From NCBI GenBank assembly GCA_949752745.1, contig OX457026.1, positions 69,868,591 to 69,932,590 on the forward strand: a DNA stretch of 64,000 bases, read 5' to 3'. The position numbers and the translations under genes were made by a program. Below the pieces are notes generated by a model. The model made no database searches. It saw only the letters and a program-made list of their open reading frames with translations, and was not told the origin of the DNA. This document shows positions 33,601 through 43,030 of this stretch, piece after piece; within the stretch, counting starts at the first letter, position 1, and each line of letters begins with the position of its first letter. This DNA comes from Protula sp. h YS-2021. Lineage: Eukaryota; Annelida; Polychaeta; Sabellida; Serpulidae.

Positions 33601-36600
33601 TCATGCCATACTCTGACTTTAAACCCCATATTTCAAGTTATGTAAAAAACCTGTGGTAACAAAAATGGAACGAACAAAGAAATAACAAACTCTTTCAAAT
33701 CCAAAAGCAGCTAGTTCTGGCAATATTCGCGACACATCGGTTATGCATAGAGCTCGAATAGGGCACCCACTTACGTCACCCACGGATATCTTTTGAGAGG
33801 CGATGCGCCTCCACAATGTATTGGTTGTATAGAACGTTCGACTGTAAAACATATTCTAATCAATTGCGTAGATTTTCAGAACATTCGTTCACGCTACTAC
33901 AGTGTGAATTCCATGAGAGACCTTTTGACAAAGGTAGCACCAGGCAAAATTATTTCTTTTCTTAAAGAAATACACTTGTACAGTAAGTTTTAAATTGAAT
34001 TTAGTTGGTTTTAGACGTATGCACTATTGTTTTTTCTATTTTAATTGATCTTAGTTTCAACTGAGTCTTCCTATAGCAACAGAACCGACACAATATGACC
34101 CTAACGGGTTGCTGTTGTCATTAAACAAATCAATCATTCAATCTAGTGTTGATGATCTGGAATTATCGCTTTAACAATGCTGTTGATGTGTCATTTGAAA
34201 TCAGTAAGGATCAGTCAGATCAGGTTGCACCACTTAAAGGCGATGTTCAATTATTAAGGGTAACCAGTTGAGAAGGGTCTACAGAAATTTGTTTTTAAAA
34301 ATGACGAATTGTGTCGTTACATGATACTGACAAAATGGATCAGTTGTCTTAACACTTCGTGTGCAATCATTCCGATTCGGAGAAATGCACCTAAACCAAT
34401 TATTTTTTCTTTCCATAGTTTTTCCTTTTTACATCAAGTGCCGGGTTTATAAAATAATAAATAATAATAATAATAAAAATGCGTAAAAATGTTGTTAATT
34501 CAACAACTGAGCCTTAAAATCAGTGATAGTTTGCTTTGCTACTTTTAAAAAAGAATGACCATAAAATTTCATGTTGGATAAATTAATATTGGAATCTTAT
34601 CCCCAGTAAATTTTTGTAAACTGGTTAAAGCATTCAACAGCTTTTTATAAAGGGTTAATCATATTTTGTTATTAATAGCCCATGCACTGCATGCCTGTAA
34701 AAAAATGTAAAAAGTTAAGGGTGTTCTCACAAAGATAAACGGACAAACAGTTGGAATGCCAGATCATGCATTTCTGTAACCCGTGCAGAAAACCCTAACC
34801 TTACCACGTTATTTTTGTTCGCTTTGTCTAGACATCTTATGAGCTGCTCTTGAACAATAAAGCATTGGGTTTGACGCCTGAATTTATTAATACCCAACAA
34901 CTAGAGCTAGAAAAAGCACTGTAGCTCTAAAAAATTACAGTTTTTTGTCTTTTCTTCAGCTCGAGATAGGCAAACCGTAAATAAAACAAAGATTGCTCAT
35001 TATGAGGCGTGAGTGATGCAAAAAAAACACTGATTGACCTTTCGGTTTATGAGACATAAGCGTATGCCCAACTACAGCAAGTGGTAATCCCTCATGGAAA
35101 ACAATAGCTTTTTTCTGCCTTATGGCAGCTCCAAGCAGAGGGAATATTAAGAAGCCTTTGCAAGAGTACATAGACTGTTATTTTTTAATTAAACACGAGA
35201 TGCATGATTCAGTCTTTCATTAAAGGTGTAATTAAAAGTTAAACGTTATTATTACGAATAATGGTGAACACAATAACATGCTAGCTTTCTTACCCAAAGA
35301 AACAAAAGAATACTCAACTGAGCCTTACAGTTTGACTGAGAATAATTAATAATACGCATTTAAAGGGTAGTTAAATAATGTGGCCAAAAAATTCAGTCGT
35401 TTGTAATGATGTGTAGGTTTGTTTCTCGCTCTTTACGGTAAACATCACGGGATGCTGCTGGTTGTAGACCCATCAGATTTCCTAGGCTATCATGCTCCTT
35501 GTTATATGCACAAGCATGACAAAATACTGATTCACCCGTAAATGCCATGAAAATATGAACCTTACACAAAAGGATATCTGCAGCTCTTGATCTGTGTCTC
35601 AGTTCGGGGCATGAGACCAGTATGTTATCAATAATTGATTGGCTGACTGCCTCAACAGCGAAATGCCTTTCTTATAAGGCCCCAAAGACGAAATAACTTA
35701 AATTGGCACAAAAAAGTATTCTTTGTATATTGTAATACTTAAGATAAATGATTACTAATAATCGAATGTGTAGCTATTTTGTTCTGTCAGTTCTTTAATG
35801 CAAACTAGTGAATTTACCATACATGTTTTAATTACATTTATTAATGTATGATGTAAGTATATGGTAAGTATCTTTATATTGTCATACTGCAGAAACGTGT
35901 ATATAAGAACTCTCACATGAGTAATGTAATTTGCTTACTCAGAAAGACGCTGCTGCTCAAAAGTATACTTTATCGGTCACCTGTAAATTGTATTTACATT
36001 TATTGGTATAAGACAATGATTTATTAATCAACATTTTGGACAAGAAGGGTCATAACAAGTTTGTATTTGTAGCCGTGTTAACACTTTTTTAAAAAACTTA
36101 AATGTTGATTTTGCTTAATGCCTTGGATATATTAGTATTTTCTTGAGACCCATCTGTGTCAGCGCATTAAAATGGTATAAAACTGTGTTTTAGTATGTTG
36201 GAACAACTCTGTCTATTTATTCAACTGTGTTATGCACAACGTAAAATATTTAATTATTGTCACAATGCTTGAATATTTAGCAACTAAACCAATCTTATGC
36301 AAAAGTGACATTGGTATCTAAAGATAAAACCGTATGTAAATACCACCAAGCTGTAAGGAACCCATCTGTATTTTGAGGCATCCATTATTGTATTCTTACT
36401 GAAGTCGTGATGATTCGATTAGCATATCTATATAGACAATCAGGCCGAACTCAAGAGAGGCCATTTGCAAACATTAGCCAGTATTCCTTGAAGAACATGT
36501 TTTGCTATTCTAATTAGGTTATATATTTTTCCAGAGTGCATGACATTGAATTTACTTAGTTCACACAGATGTTGCATTACAGAAATTACATTTGGTTAAA

Positions 36601-39600
36601 TTACCTTTCTAATTTTCTGGAAGGCACAGAGCATTTATCAAAGAAATTTCGATAATATTCGAGAGTATCGGGAATACATTTACGAAATATAAACAATTTT
36701 TGATAAAAAAGTACAGGAAATATGGATAGCAAAGCCTTAACTCGCCTTCAGAGACATCCACAATACATTAAATGTTAATGTTAAAGCCTAGCTATCTTTT
36801 GAAATGTCGCCAAATGTTTTCTAACGTAGTTGCAGTTTCATCTTTGTCTTACATCGGTTGCCATAATAAATTAATCAAAAGCAGTTTTGTTGTATATCAA
36901 AATTTTTTGACAGCAGATGACTTTTTTTTCATTCACACCAGCCCCGCTGCACCACGACTCTATCATTCTTCAAAGGTTGGTTCACAGCCCTCAGCGCCTT
37001 AATGCATTATTCAACCTATTTTTACCTCGATATTTGGCTATAGCAGAATGTGCGCACACAGAACGCAATGTTCTGCGACAAAACACCTGTGGGGTGCGTT
37101 TTCTTGCTACATAAATGCAGAAGCACTATCAAACAGCAGAATAAAAATTACCTGGCCGAATATAAAGCATAAAAGTGGCGCCTCGTGTAAAACATTCGAA
37201 GTAAAAACAGAAACGAAATTGGGTTTAGGGAGATATGTATGACATACAAGCGTGCGTTCCAGCATTTGACGCTAGCATTTTTTGCTCAAAACAGTAAAAA
37301 TTACAAAATACCAGTACTTAAATAAAAATTTGTCATACTATTTGCATATGTCGACATTGACATATTTATAAATACACCAAGGAGGGGTTTAATAGTAATG
37401 TCCAGGGACATTCTCGAAAAAATGAAAAAGATTCTCAGAAGCACAATTTCTACCACTCCTCTTTTGAAACAGAAAAACTGAATAAAGAGATCTGGTTTTA
37501 ACAACCATAGCAATAATTTTCCAGCCAAATATAAAAAAAATGTGGATAGCGATTAATTTCGATATAACGCTCAACCCATAATTCTGGGTGCACAGAAAAT
37601 GTATTTATAAATTCTTAAAACGATTCATTTATAAATGTAGGGTTAGATAATATTATAGCGTCAATTTTACTTATATATCATAGCACTTTCTAAACAAATG
37701 CATTGGAGATGCAAAACCCTAAGACAAATATGTATAAAAGTCGTGTGAGAGATTCATGGTGCTAAACGAAGTACAAGACTGACCTAATCCGTGCAGCAAG
37801 ACGGGTCCGACATACAGACTTGGAGTTACTACTGACACAGAAAAATAAGAACAATGTATATAGTAAAATGAGTTTTGGATACTTGTATTTTACCTAATAT
37901 GTTCAATTGTCTTTGGTTCCATATTTTCAGGTGAACGTCATTTTCTTTTCAGTTTTTCTAGCAAAACTGATTTCGTTATTATAGTTGTGTTCTAAGCCCA
38001 CATTTACTCCTAATACATTGAAGCTTCCACGAGCAGTTTTGAAACTGAATTCATTTGTCCGTTTTCGTTTGCACGGACCTAGCCAAATTTAAAATATTTG
38101 TTTCTTTGTTTAATTTTAGGCTACAGCTGTCAGAATAGTTTAAGTTTTTTGAGCAGCACGAAAAGTTAGTCTTTATTGGTGCAAATTGGCATATCTTCTT
38201 TAAAAAAATTGTCATTTTAAATTCCTTTATAGTACAATTTTTGCTATTTTTAGGGTCTAATATTTTTGCAAATAGCAAGAATAAAAAGCTGGATTGTGGG
38301 TCACCTTGACTAACACCCCTAGATAAACAGAACCAATTGGTGGCAAAACCATTGTTTGATGCACAACTTTGAATGTTGCTATAGCGCAATGTTATCATGT
38401 TTTTGAACTGCATTTCGAAGTTAACAGTGTTTAAAACTTTTTAAGAACTTTTATTCAAATGAATAAGTTTTTGTTTTTGAAAACGAAGCTGTGAAGTAAT
38501 TCCAGATGTGTTCGCTTCGTCACAAAAAGATCTTCTTTAAGCAAGTTCGTTCCCCTATGTAGCAGTCCTTTAAATTTAAAACCGAATTATTGATTTTTAA
38601 GCTTCAAGAACTTTCAGTTAATTAAATATTAATTAACTAAAACATGGTTGGTTATTTTCTAACTGTCTTAAGCGTGTTTTCTCAGTTATGAACCCACTTC
38701 TCAGTGCGTTATCAGAATGGTATCCAATTGAGTTTTTTTCGCTCCGGCCATACTATTTCTAGCACACGGCTAGGAGGTCGTTGGTGGTAAGGGTTAGTGA
38801 ATATTTCATTCGTAGACTTTATGAACTAAGACCAGATGAATTCTAATTGGGAATCTTTCGCTTACCAAGCGAGCGTCTTAACCACGCTTACCCGGCTGGA
38901 CAAACAGAATGAAACATTTTATCAACACTTTTCTACACAGTTCCAATAATTAGTAGCATATTCGGAACGCCCCAAATGCTCATTAATATTTCCTCAAGAA
39001 AGTGACATTCTGAGAAGTGTTTATGAAGACCGTTTAGTTACAATACTATGAGCTAGGAATTGAATGACATTATATGAGCAATTTGCTGTAACAATCAATA
39101 GATGGCTTGTCAGTTTTAATATTGTAAATGTTTAAAAAATAATTAGCTAATTGGTGTCACACCTTTTACCAATACAGTCACAACAAGAATGTTCATACAT
39201 CAAGTCTGCCTACATTAAAAATAGACCGAATTCGCAGAACGAAATTGGTCACTTGGAATTTTAGCAACTTCTTGAATCCCCAGATTATAATGCAGATTAC
39301 GAGGTTACCCCTTATATTAGTTCATATATGGGTTGGATTCATAAAGTAAAGTCAAAATAACTGTCCATAAAGGTAAGCAATGGGCACAGTCGCACGACTT
39401 ATGACCTAGAAAGTCAAGGCTATGATCTGGGTTGTTTAGATAAACCCTGCGTGGGTGGAGTTCGTATTATAGGCTTGAGTTCGAAAATGAGGTCAAATCG
39501 CTACTGGAGGTCACGGTTCAGATAGTGACGTTGCCCATAATGTAATTTGGGTAAAGGAGTGAAACTTTCACTTTCCAAACAAAAAGCCGTTTAGATAAAC

Positions 39601-40005
39601 AAGGCTGAAAATGATAAAAATAAAAACACAGGGAAAAGGAGAAAAATAACATGTCAAGTTACACCATGTCGAATCTATGATTCCAGATTGGAAACTGTGA
39701 TCTTTAAGGGGTTTCAGATTCTGGATATTAAAAAGAAAGTACTGAATATTACCAGTTCTGTAGAAATCCATCACAGTACCAAAAACACCAGGGTGCCGGT
39801 CAAAGAAGTACTCCTCGCGGGATCCTCGGTCATGTTTTTTGGCTAAGTAGCTAAGCCTCGTTCCAGGTTTTGCCAGCAAAGTGGATACCACCGTTTCGTG
39901 ACGTATGCCACCAACGTTGATGATGATTTTATCATTATCGTCGGCGTCACCAATAGTTCCTGCTATTGTGTCGTCATCAACGCTGACGCCTCGGCTGACA
40001 CTCAT
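11540..40005 (-). CDS. Shaw/Kv3-type voltage-gated potassium channel, complete, five exons
   Basis: Exons in transcript order: 40005-39753, 22140-22028, 13504-13349, 12910-12770, 12607-11540; all junctions keep phase, giving 576 residues. The subunit should form a tetrameric plasma-membrane channel passing K+ on depolarisation. Seen: cytoplasmic T1 domain (about 26-122) with [26 protein letters not shown] and the zinc site HX5CX20CC (H88, C94, C115, C116) of Kv2/3/4 channels; S1 at about 175-196; S2 with FFSVEL; S3 with [10 protein letters not shown]4 at about 297-315; pore filter TVGYGD (383-388); S6 to about 425; an Asn/Ser-rich tail. Start chosen because an in-frame TAA lies 24 bases upstream. 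Oddities: S4 charges R, R, R, then His309, K, K; S6 has TIP (414-416) where the family has PVP; exon 4 appears to end at a GC donor. Intron 2 holds a DIRS element. Confidence 0.93.
12764..12769 (-). other. GC-type splice donor (GCAAGT) of Kv exon 4
   Basis: After the last in-phase codon CCG the transcript reads GCAAGT, the standard non-canonical GC donor hexamer. No GT donor nearby gives an in-phase join: reading on reaches a stop after five codons. Confidence 0.75.
12770..12910 (-). CDS. Kv channel exon 4 (S1 and S1-S2 loop)
   Basis: Acceptor AG complements 12911-12912. Encodes exactly 47 residues: [20 protein letters not shown], the S1 helix, then an extracellular loop with one N-glycosylation sequon (NVT) and ending TIELP. 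The reading continues in phase into exon 5 only if splicing uses the GC donor immediately after the CCG codon. Confidence 0.88.
13349..13504 (-). CDS. Kv channel exon 3 (T1-S1 linker)
   Basis: Acceptor AG complements 13505-13506; donor GTAAGT complements 13343-13348. Encodes 52 residues from [13 protein letters not shown] to SSNLAL, both ends in phase 0. The DTQKTL segment after the CCW motif and the basic WKLKQAKIW lead into S1 as in Shaw-type channels. Confidence 0.9.
13733..13757. repeat. G-run in Kv intron 2
   Basis: GGTGGT followed by about 14 G and a GGTGGGG tail, between Kv exon 3 and the left end of the DIRS element. Confidence 0.85.
13920..14112 (+). repeat. DIRS left inverted terminal repeat
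   Basis: From TTTTACTTCGC to CATTCCCTTTAAGC. The inner about 165 bp (from TCTCCACTTTTAGATGG) is the near-perfect reverse complement of 21560-21740. The outer 30 bp differs from the right end but is copied in the internal complementary region. Confidence 0.9.
14109..14130. repeat. Short perfect hairpin in DIRS leader
   Basis: Ten-base arms GCGTGTGTTT / AAACACACGC with a 2-base loop, directly after the left terminal repeat. Confidence 0.7.
14690..14990. repeat. Degenerate CATGGGA(AC) minisatellite in DIRS leader
   Basis: Short words CCCATGGGA, GGGAACATGG and CATGGGACT recur irregularly for about 300 bp on both strands because the core is palindromic. The open frames across it (about 160-170 codons on both strands) are by-products. 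Related words appear near 58250-58300 in the second copy. Confidence 0.7.
15169..17116 (+). pseudogene. DIRS gag-like ORF1, frameshifted
   Basis: Starts MTEATL; the second copy starts MTEASL at 53485, which supports the start. The N-terminal part has paired cysteines (CDRC, then CPEC about 20 residues on), suggesting a zinc-binding nucleocapsid-like fold, then a basic RRRSRRK stretch. Homology to the second copy passes through several frames (15169-15597, 15672-15881, 15997-16368, 16275-16490, 16636-16878, 16865-17116), including blocks [22 protein letters not shown] and [13 protein letters not shown]. At least five frameshifts; a C-run at 15900 is one likely site. Not a functional protein. 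Confidence 0.8.
17117..18993 (+). pseudogene. DIRS reverse transcriptase-RNase H, broken
   Basis: RT motifs: [41 protein letters not shown] and the catalytic FQYLDDW (YLDD at 18002-18013). RNase [17 protein letters not shown] at about 18610-18655. Then the DIRS-type connection [13 protein letters not shown]...VSPCPDQA...YAFPQF. Lesions: TAG at 17747-17749 where the second copy has CAG; frame changes near 17640 and 18085; TAA in the segment near 18757. RT copies element RNA and RNase H removes the template; this copy cannot. Confidence 0.88.
18994..20333 (+). pseudogene. DIRS tyrosine recombinase, one frameshift before the HxxR motif
   Basis: An N-terminal core-binding domain ([24 protein letters not shown]) is followed by the catalytic first arginine in [13 protein letters not shown] (about 19690-19725). 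At about 20110 a base is missing relative to the second copy. The remaining catalytic part (HHVR, GCW, FVKYYL with the candidate nucleophile Tyr) lies in another frame up to the stop at 20333. The enzyme would join the circular DNA copy to the genome by strand exchange. The chosen start (18994) is the first ATG of the frame, overlapping the end of the RT-RNase H region as is usual in DIRS. Confidence 0.88.
21390..21502. repeat. DIRS internal complementary region (ICR)
   Basis: 21390-21436 is the reverse complement of the left outer end (13920-13966), and 21437-21502 is the near reverse complement of the right outer end (about 21719-21784), joined head to tail. This is the template DIRS elements use to complete their ends and circularise. 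The joint reads GTAAAA/CTAACG. Confidence 0.92.
21560..21784 (+). repeat. DIRS right inverted terminal repeat
   Basis: From GCTTAAAGGGAATG to AAAACGTTAG. It complements the left repeat across about 165 bp, with scattered changes and a small insertion (GCGGGGTAG). It ends before TTTTA, which is shared with the left end. Confidence 0.9.
22028..22140 (-). CDS. Kv channel exon 2 (T1 zinc-binding segment)
   Basis: Acceptor AG complements 22141-22142; donor GTGAAC complements 22022-22027. It completes Gly85 and encodes [10 protein letters not shown] through [10 protein letters not shown] (86-122). The spacing H-x5-C-x20-C-C matches the interfacial zinc site of non-Shaker Kv tetramers. This 113-base exon sits between a 17.6-kb intron and an 8.5-kb intron and is easily missed. 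Confidence 0.92.
22400..22760 (-). repeat. ACGT-rich dispersed repeat, minus-strand copy
   Basis: The complement of 22400-22600 matches 8810-8960 and 32375-32580 in order: GACGTCGAAAAACTGG, TTTTGGTTGCGA, CATCTAAACAAC, AAGACGTTGGTCTTTGG. Lies in Kv intron 1. Confidence 0.65.
22761..23740. other. Kv intron 1 segment, no feature recognised
   Basis: AT-rich with only short chance frames. No coding or structured element supported. Confidence 0.5.
23790..24290. repeat. 180-bp tandem repeat, about 2.6 copies
   Basis: GCCACGTTGCACATCTTC at 23861 recurs as GCCACGTTACACATCTTC at 24041 (period 180), followed each time by CATGCAAGGTTTCAG and CTATGAGAAGTCGGCCGG. A third, partly deleted copy runs to GAGAAGCCGGTCGGG. 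It ends in GACAGACAGACGAACAGACGG, a tail seen in many animal repeats. Located in Kv intron 1. Confidence 0.85.
24291..26240. other. Kv intron 1 segment, no gene recognised
   Basis: No exon with Kv or other recognisable homology. The frame at 25689-25967 (92 codons, two CxxC-like cysteines) matches no family I know and is treated as chance. Confidence 0.45.
26241..26705. mobile_element. Short inverted-repeat DNA transposon (CCGGTGTAACAG ends)
   Basis: The left end CCGGTGTAACAGGCTATCTT and the complement of the right end (CCGGTGTAACAGTATATCTT) form terminal repeats. Similarity extends about 80 bp to GGCTATCT/CCTCC blocks. Length 465 bp, no transposase. A second copy begins at 63589 and runs off the window, with TTTTTCTCTTAATATCC and AACATCCACATTATC blocks conserved. 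Confidence 0.8.
26775..26845 (+). repeat. tRNA-derived SINE head
   Basis: TGGTTAAGACATTTGCTTGG resembles a tRNA D-arm / box A region, and AAGTTGAAATCC a degenerate box B (GGTTCGAATCC). TGTGTGG and CCACAC could pair as an acceptor stem. The same unit occurs in reverse at 38831-38900 (GTGGTTAAGACGCTCGCTTG), so it is an interspersed SINE rather than a functional tRNA gene. Confidence 0.65.
26860..28130. other. Kv intron 1 segment, no feature recognised
   Basis: AT-rich, without recognisable exons or repeats apart from short A/T tracts. Confidence 0.45.
28133..30412 (-). mobile_element. LINE (CR1/L2/jockey-like), 5'-truncated, with 3' tail
   Basis: On the - strand: the C-terminal part of an ORF2 ending at 28289, then a 3' UTR with a hairpin-like AAGCGCCATGA...GTGCGC block and a (TAA)n-like tail at about 28133-28150. 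The 5' end at about 30410 begins abruptly inside the linker between endonuclease and RT (DLDAFREDI), as in 5'-truncated LINE insertions. It lies in Kv intron 1 in the same orientation as the gene. Confidence 0.88.
28289..30410 (-). pseudogene. LINE ORF2 fragment (linker and reverse transcriptase), two frameshifts
   Basis: RT motifs: [59 protein letters not shown] (catalytic FADD), [11 protein letters not shown], then the conserved C-terminal [30 protein letters not shown] and [10 protein letters not shown]. Two single-base frame shifts each lie in A-runs (about 29629-29635 and 30163-30170), otherwise the frame is intact. No endonuclease domain (truncated) and no RNase H domain, fitting CR1/L2-type elements. 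Confidence 0.9.
30755..30960. repeat. Degenerate tandem repeat (TGTGGYAYGGTTCCAAAYCG)
   Basis: TGTGG..CGGTTCCAAA occurs at about 30763, 30842 and 30916, spaced about 79 and 74 bp, with CCGGT words between. No coding content. Confidence 0.7.
31348..31394. repeat. 19-bp A/T hairpin
   Basis: Perfect inverted arms 31348-31366 and 31376-31394 around a 9-base loop. Could be the ends of a tiny fold-back element, or chance in AT-rich DNA. Confidence 0.7.
32370..32580 (+). repeat. ACGT-rich dispersed repeat, third copy
   Basis: TTAGACGGAGAAAGTGGG, TGTTGGTTGCAACC, GCGTCTAAGAAACGTTG and GTCAAAGGCGTATG follow the same order as 8810-8960. Confidence 0.65.
33480..34140 (+). pseudogene. LINE RNase H / C-terminal remnant
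   Basis: Reads [19 protein letters not shown], then, with a stop and frame changes, [35 protein letters not shown] and [11 protein letters not shown]. These are the end of the RNase H domain (xADxAAK) and the zinc-knuckle-like CxxC..H..C tail of RNase H-bearing LINEs. The 3' end has ATTAAACAAATCAATCATTC, typical of such tails. Located in Kv intron 1, opposite to the gene. Confidence 0.8.
34451..34478. repeat. (TAA)n microsatellite
   Basis: AATAAATAATAATAATAATAA run. Confidence 0.85.
34480..38050. other. Kv intron 1 segment, no gene recognised
   Basis: 3.5 kb of AT-rich DNA. The frames present are short, lack known domains and are probably chance. No repeats were recognised by eye. Confidence 0.45.
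38051..38413 (-). pseudogene. L1/Tx1-type LINE reverse-transcriptase scrap
   Basis: [22 protein letters not shown] is the RT block usually reading RGVRQGDPLSPYLFxLxAEIL. It is followed by a degraded YADD region (CQFAPIKTN) and [15 protein letters not shown], similar to the GLKLNxxKTxIL block. The catalytic Asp pair is lost and the reading contains small deletions. Confidence 0.8.
38831..38940 (-). repeat. tRNA-derived SINE head, minus strand
   Basis: The complement reads GGGTAAGCGTGGTTAAGACG (box A-like), CTCGCTTGGTAAGCG and a degenerate box B. Similarity to 26720-26840 extends upstream through TTGATAAAATGTTNCATTC. Confidence 0.65.
38960..39750. other. Kv intron 1 segment next to exon 1, no feature recognised
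   Basis: Ordinary intronic sequence. Frames short and without domains. Confidence 0.45.
39753..40005 (-). CDS. Kv channel exon 1 (start codon and most of T1)
   Basis: ATG at 40005-40003; an upstream in-frame TAA at 40029-40027 fixes it as the first in-frame ATG. Encodes residues 1-84 plus the first base of Gly85, with an acidic N-terminus followed by [12 protein letters not shown] and FFDRHPGVF. Donor GT at 39752-39751, phase 1. Confidence 0.93.
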
Positions 40006-40041
40006 TGTGACGCATGAGTGCTCAAATTACAGACAGGGAAG

Positions 40042-40103
40042 GACCTCCAGCGGCATAGTGACCTCAGGGAATGACCTCCAGCGGCATAGTGACCTCATAA
40101 CCT
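40042..40103. repeat. 31-bp tandem duplication upstream of the Kv start codon
   Basis: GACCTCCAGCGGCATAGTGA at 40042 is repeated at 40073 (period 31), within 100 bp upstream of the start codon on the - strand, so probably in the 5' UTR or promoter. Confidence 0.85.
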
Positions 40104-40329
40104 CATTGCTTGACGATTTCACCTGTAAATGTTTACCAAAACAATTTTTTTTTATTTGGTTTTATTACTCAAAGGGATGCGTCTTACCAACTTATCAGCA
40201 TTTGTGAGGTTTTGATTATTGTCAATATTTATGTTTCTGTATGTTCGACAGCGATTGCGGTCTAGTTTCTTTACATTTGCCGTTGTAGGATTGTGTTGTG
40301 TAGGTCAGATTCTGTCGGTAATTTCACTA

Positions 40330-40620
40330 ACTGACTAAACGCAGTAAAATTTATGTTGTCTATGATTCATTCAAAAATAACACATGTGATAATCACACAG
40401 ATAAACCAATATTGTTACAACATTTCAGAGTAAAAATGTGGTGATCGTGTTGTTACCAACCTGTGCTCATCACATGTCAGTAATGTGTTATTTTATGTTG
40501 ACGTGTGTAGGTAAAGGTAAAAGAGAAAACAAGCCGAGTAAGGATTAGTAGAAGGTAAAACATATGGAAAACATGTCTTTAATCTGTGGTTACCACATGG
40601 TCCTTTGTGCTTGGGCAAAT
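40330..40620. repeat. CACATGTG/ATGTGG-rich dispersed repeat
   Basis: AACACATGTGATAA, AAAAATGTGGTGA and TTACCACATGGT words resemble those at 42840-43030 (AACATGTGACAACA, AAAAATGTGGC, GCCACATGGT). Possibly one low-copy repeat family; alignment by eye is weak. Confidence 0.35.
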
Positions 40621-41279
40621 TGCCGGTGAAATTGTGCACCAATTGTTAAATCAGGATTTCGATTGTCCTCTCCTAATAGCAAAATTATTTCCGAGATGTC
40701 ACAAAACATCTTGGCAATTTCCAGAAAAGGTTCAGAATGGACCATGGCCGATGACAGATCAATATTTCTTATAGGATGGCAGAAGGGTAATATGCTATGG
40801 CAAATTCTACATTATGAAAATATTTCAAATACACACATCCAGAAAATGCCCATGGCTTAGAAAAATTGTGAAAACATGGAGTATTCTGACACAAAACTAC
40901 CCAAAACATGCCCTGCGAAAGCATGTTGTGCTTCAGGTATATTCTGATAATTATGCAATAACTGATGGATATGAATACCGTATTATTAGCAGTCAAATAA
41001 ATGGTGTAACCAAATAATTTTTAGAAGGAAAAAAGTTTCAGAGAAAAGCTTTTGAAAGCAATGCTTCTTGATGAAATCCCGCGGGGCCTGGATTTGCTGG
41101 GAGCATGTGGCGTTAATGTGAATCAACGTTATGAAATTATTCTTTAGGGTTTGGTCTAATTTCAGCATCAGCTGAAACTTGTTTACTGCTCCCAAGCTCA
41201 ATCTTCACTCTTGATGGTAGAAAATATATGGAAGTAAGAGTGAAATAAAAGTGAAAGCGAAAAACACTCATTTACGACA

Positions 41280-41361
41280 GCCCAATGACACCTTTTGTGT
41301 GAAGTTTAATTTCATACAACTCCCTGCCCCTCCCCCCCTCCCCCTCAAAAAAAAAAACAGT
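41280..41361. repeat. C-run / A-run low-complexity tract
   Basis: CCCCTCCCCCCCTCCCCCTC followed by A10. Simple sequence. Confidence 0.8.
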
Positions 41362-41879
41362 TAAAAATTAATGCTATGCCCTGGTATTCTAAGGACAATT
41401 TTGACAAGCATTGTCTGCATCAGGCAGTGGCAGGGAGCCATACTTGTCTGAGTTCGCTTTGACATTTGAGGAAAATTAAAGAATTAATTAATTATTTTGC
41501 TGTTGCTTTCAATTGTTATAGAAAACAAGATAACCAGATCTGAAAATGCAAGTTTTTACCCATTTTCTTATTTTTAAAATGCAAAAGTTTTGAAATAAAA
41601 CTGGGACACGCTTAAAAATGTGCATATGTTCTCGTTCACAAAAGTACTGCAAAACCGAAGATATAGATGTTTACAAGCAAAGAAGAACATGGAGAGATGG
41701 GGGGGTTTTCGTTTGTGGCTACAGCTGGGCTGAGCTCTTAGGTATAGAATCATTCAAGAGAAATCACATGCTTATAACCGCTTCCTCCGGCATTCTCATG
41801 AACTCCAGTGAGGACCGAGATACAAAAACATACACAAAAATACTCCTGGTAAAAAAGGAGCCTTCCAACACTAAAACCC

Positions 41880-42385
41880 CCGGAGGCACTTGCTATCATG
41901 ATTTTCCCTGACGGTCCAAAAAATATAAACATACAGAAAAAGAAACGCTGGAAAGGGGTAATTTTTAGGTTCGATGCTGTCCGCACTGAGGTGAGAGCTT
42001 CGTTAATAGGGGTTGGGACGGTAAAACACCTTTGTTCACACCTGCTAGAGTACCATCTACCCACTGCAATAAGCCACCGTGACAGACAGGAGGTCACTGT
42101 GTGAGGGTTTTTGTTCTGTTGTTTATACATTTTGGACTTGTTTTCTCGCGTTAACTCACTTAACTGATCTGTTAGAGGAATGTCAGACTCACGCTTCGTG
42201 GGCGATCATCAGGGCAGGGAATTATTACAAGTCAAATACACATACTATTTCGGCGTCCCTGGGGGCCACTTGGTATCATACGCGTTACCATGGGTGTCCA
42301 AAAAAAAAAAGGAGAAACAGGGTAATTTGAGGTCAGACGCAGTCCGCGCAGAGTACCAATTTCGTTAGAAAGGGGGTTAATTTTC
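41880..42385. repeat. Pair of related repeat copies
   Basis: 41900-42015 and 42290-42375 share GTCCAAAAA, A-rich, GGGTAATTT.AGGT, GA.GC.GTCCGC, GAG and TTCGTTA.A in the same order. No coding function is recognised for the frames. Confidence 0.5.
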
Positions 42386-42839
42386 ATTTAGTATTCCTCG
42401 TTACTTACAAAAATGGCGTTCTTTCGGAACTTTACTCCGCTTTCGGTTAAAATAGGGGGTATTATTTCAAAACTAGCACTCCGGACCCTTTAAAAAAGTT
42501 ACGGGTGCACATGGTGACCATCTGGTATACGTGAGGGCCTTCCCCCTCACGTTTGGCGTATTAATCAGCTCTTTGTCCTGTTTCCAACAAAAAAGGGGGA
42601 GGGTAGGGTGGGGTGGGGGGGGGATGAAGCACATTCATTGAATTTTCCATCTTGGTCATAATGGGGAATATTGAATTAAAAAGTAGCTACAAGATTTAAA
42701 GCACGGGAGGCATTCCAAAACCGGACATCAGAGCTAAGATACGCAGACATAAAATGAAAATTATTTGTTTTTTTTTTTTAGTTTGATTCGCATTAGTCCA
42801 TTGGTACTCTTGGCAAAAGAGTATTCCCGTCGCTATGAT

Positions 42840-43030
42840 ATGGCCATCACATGGGTCACAACTTTTTAAAACTTGGAATCATGTGACAAACGTGTTGATG
42901 TTGTCACCACATGTTGAAATGTTTTCAACATTTGGGCAGTATATAGTTTGTGATTTAACATGTGCTTGCCACATGGTAAACATGTGACAACACTTAGTTA
43001 AATACCACCACCTAGTAAAAATGTGGCCCC
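42840..43030. repeat. CACATGTG-rich repeat, second copy
   Basis: See 40330-40620; shares ATGTGACAA, CCACATGGT and AAAAATGTGG words. Confidence 0.35.

Noticed and set aside
41618..42130. Frames of 97-126 codons on both strands
   Set aside because: Overlapping frames on opposite strands in a repeat-bearing segment; no domain.
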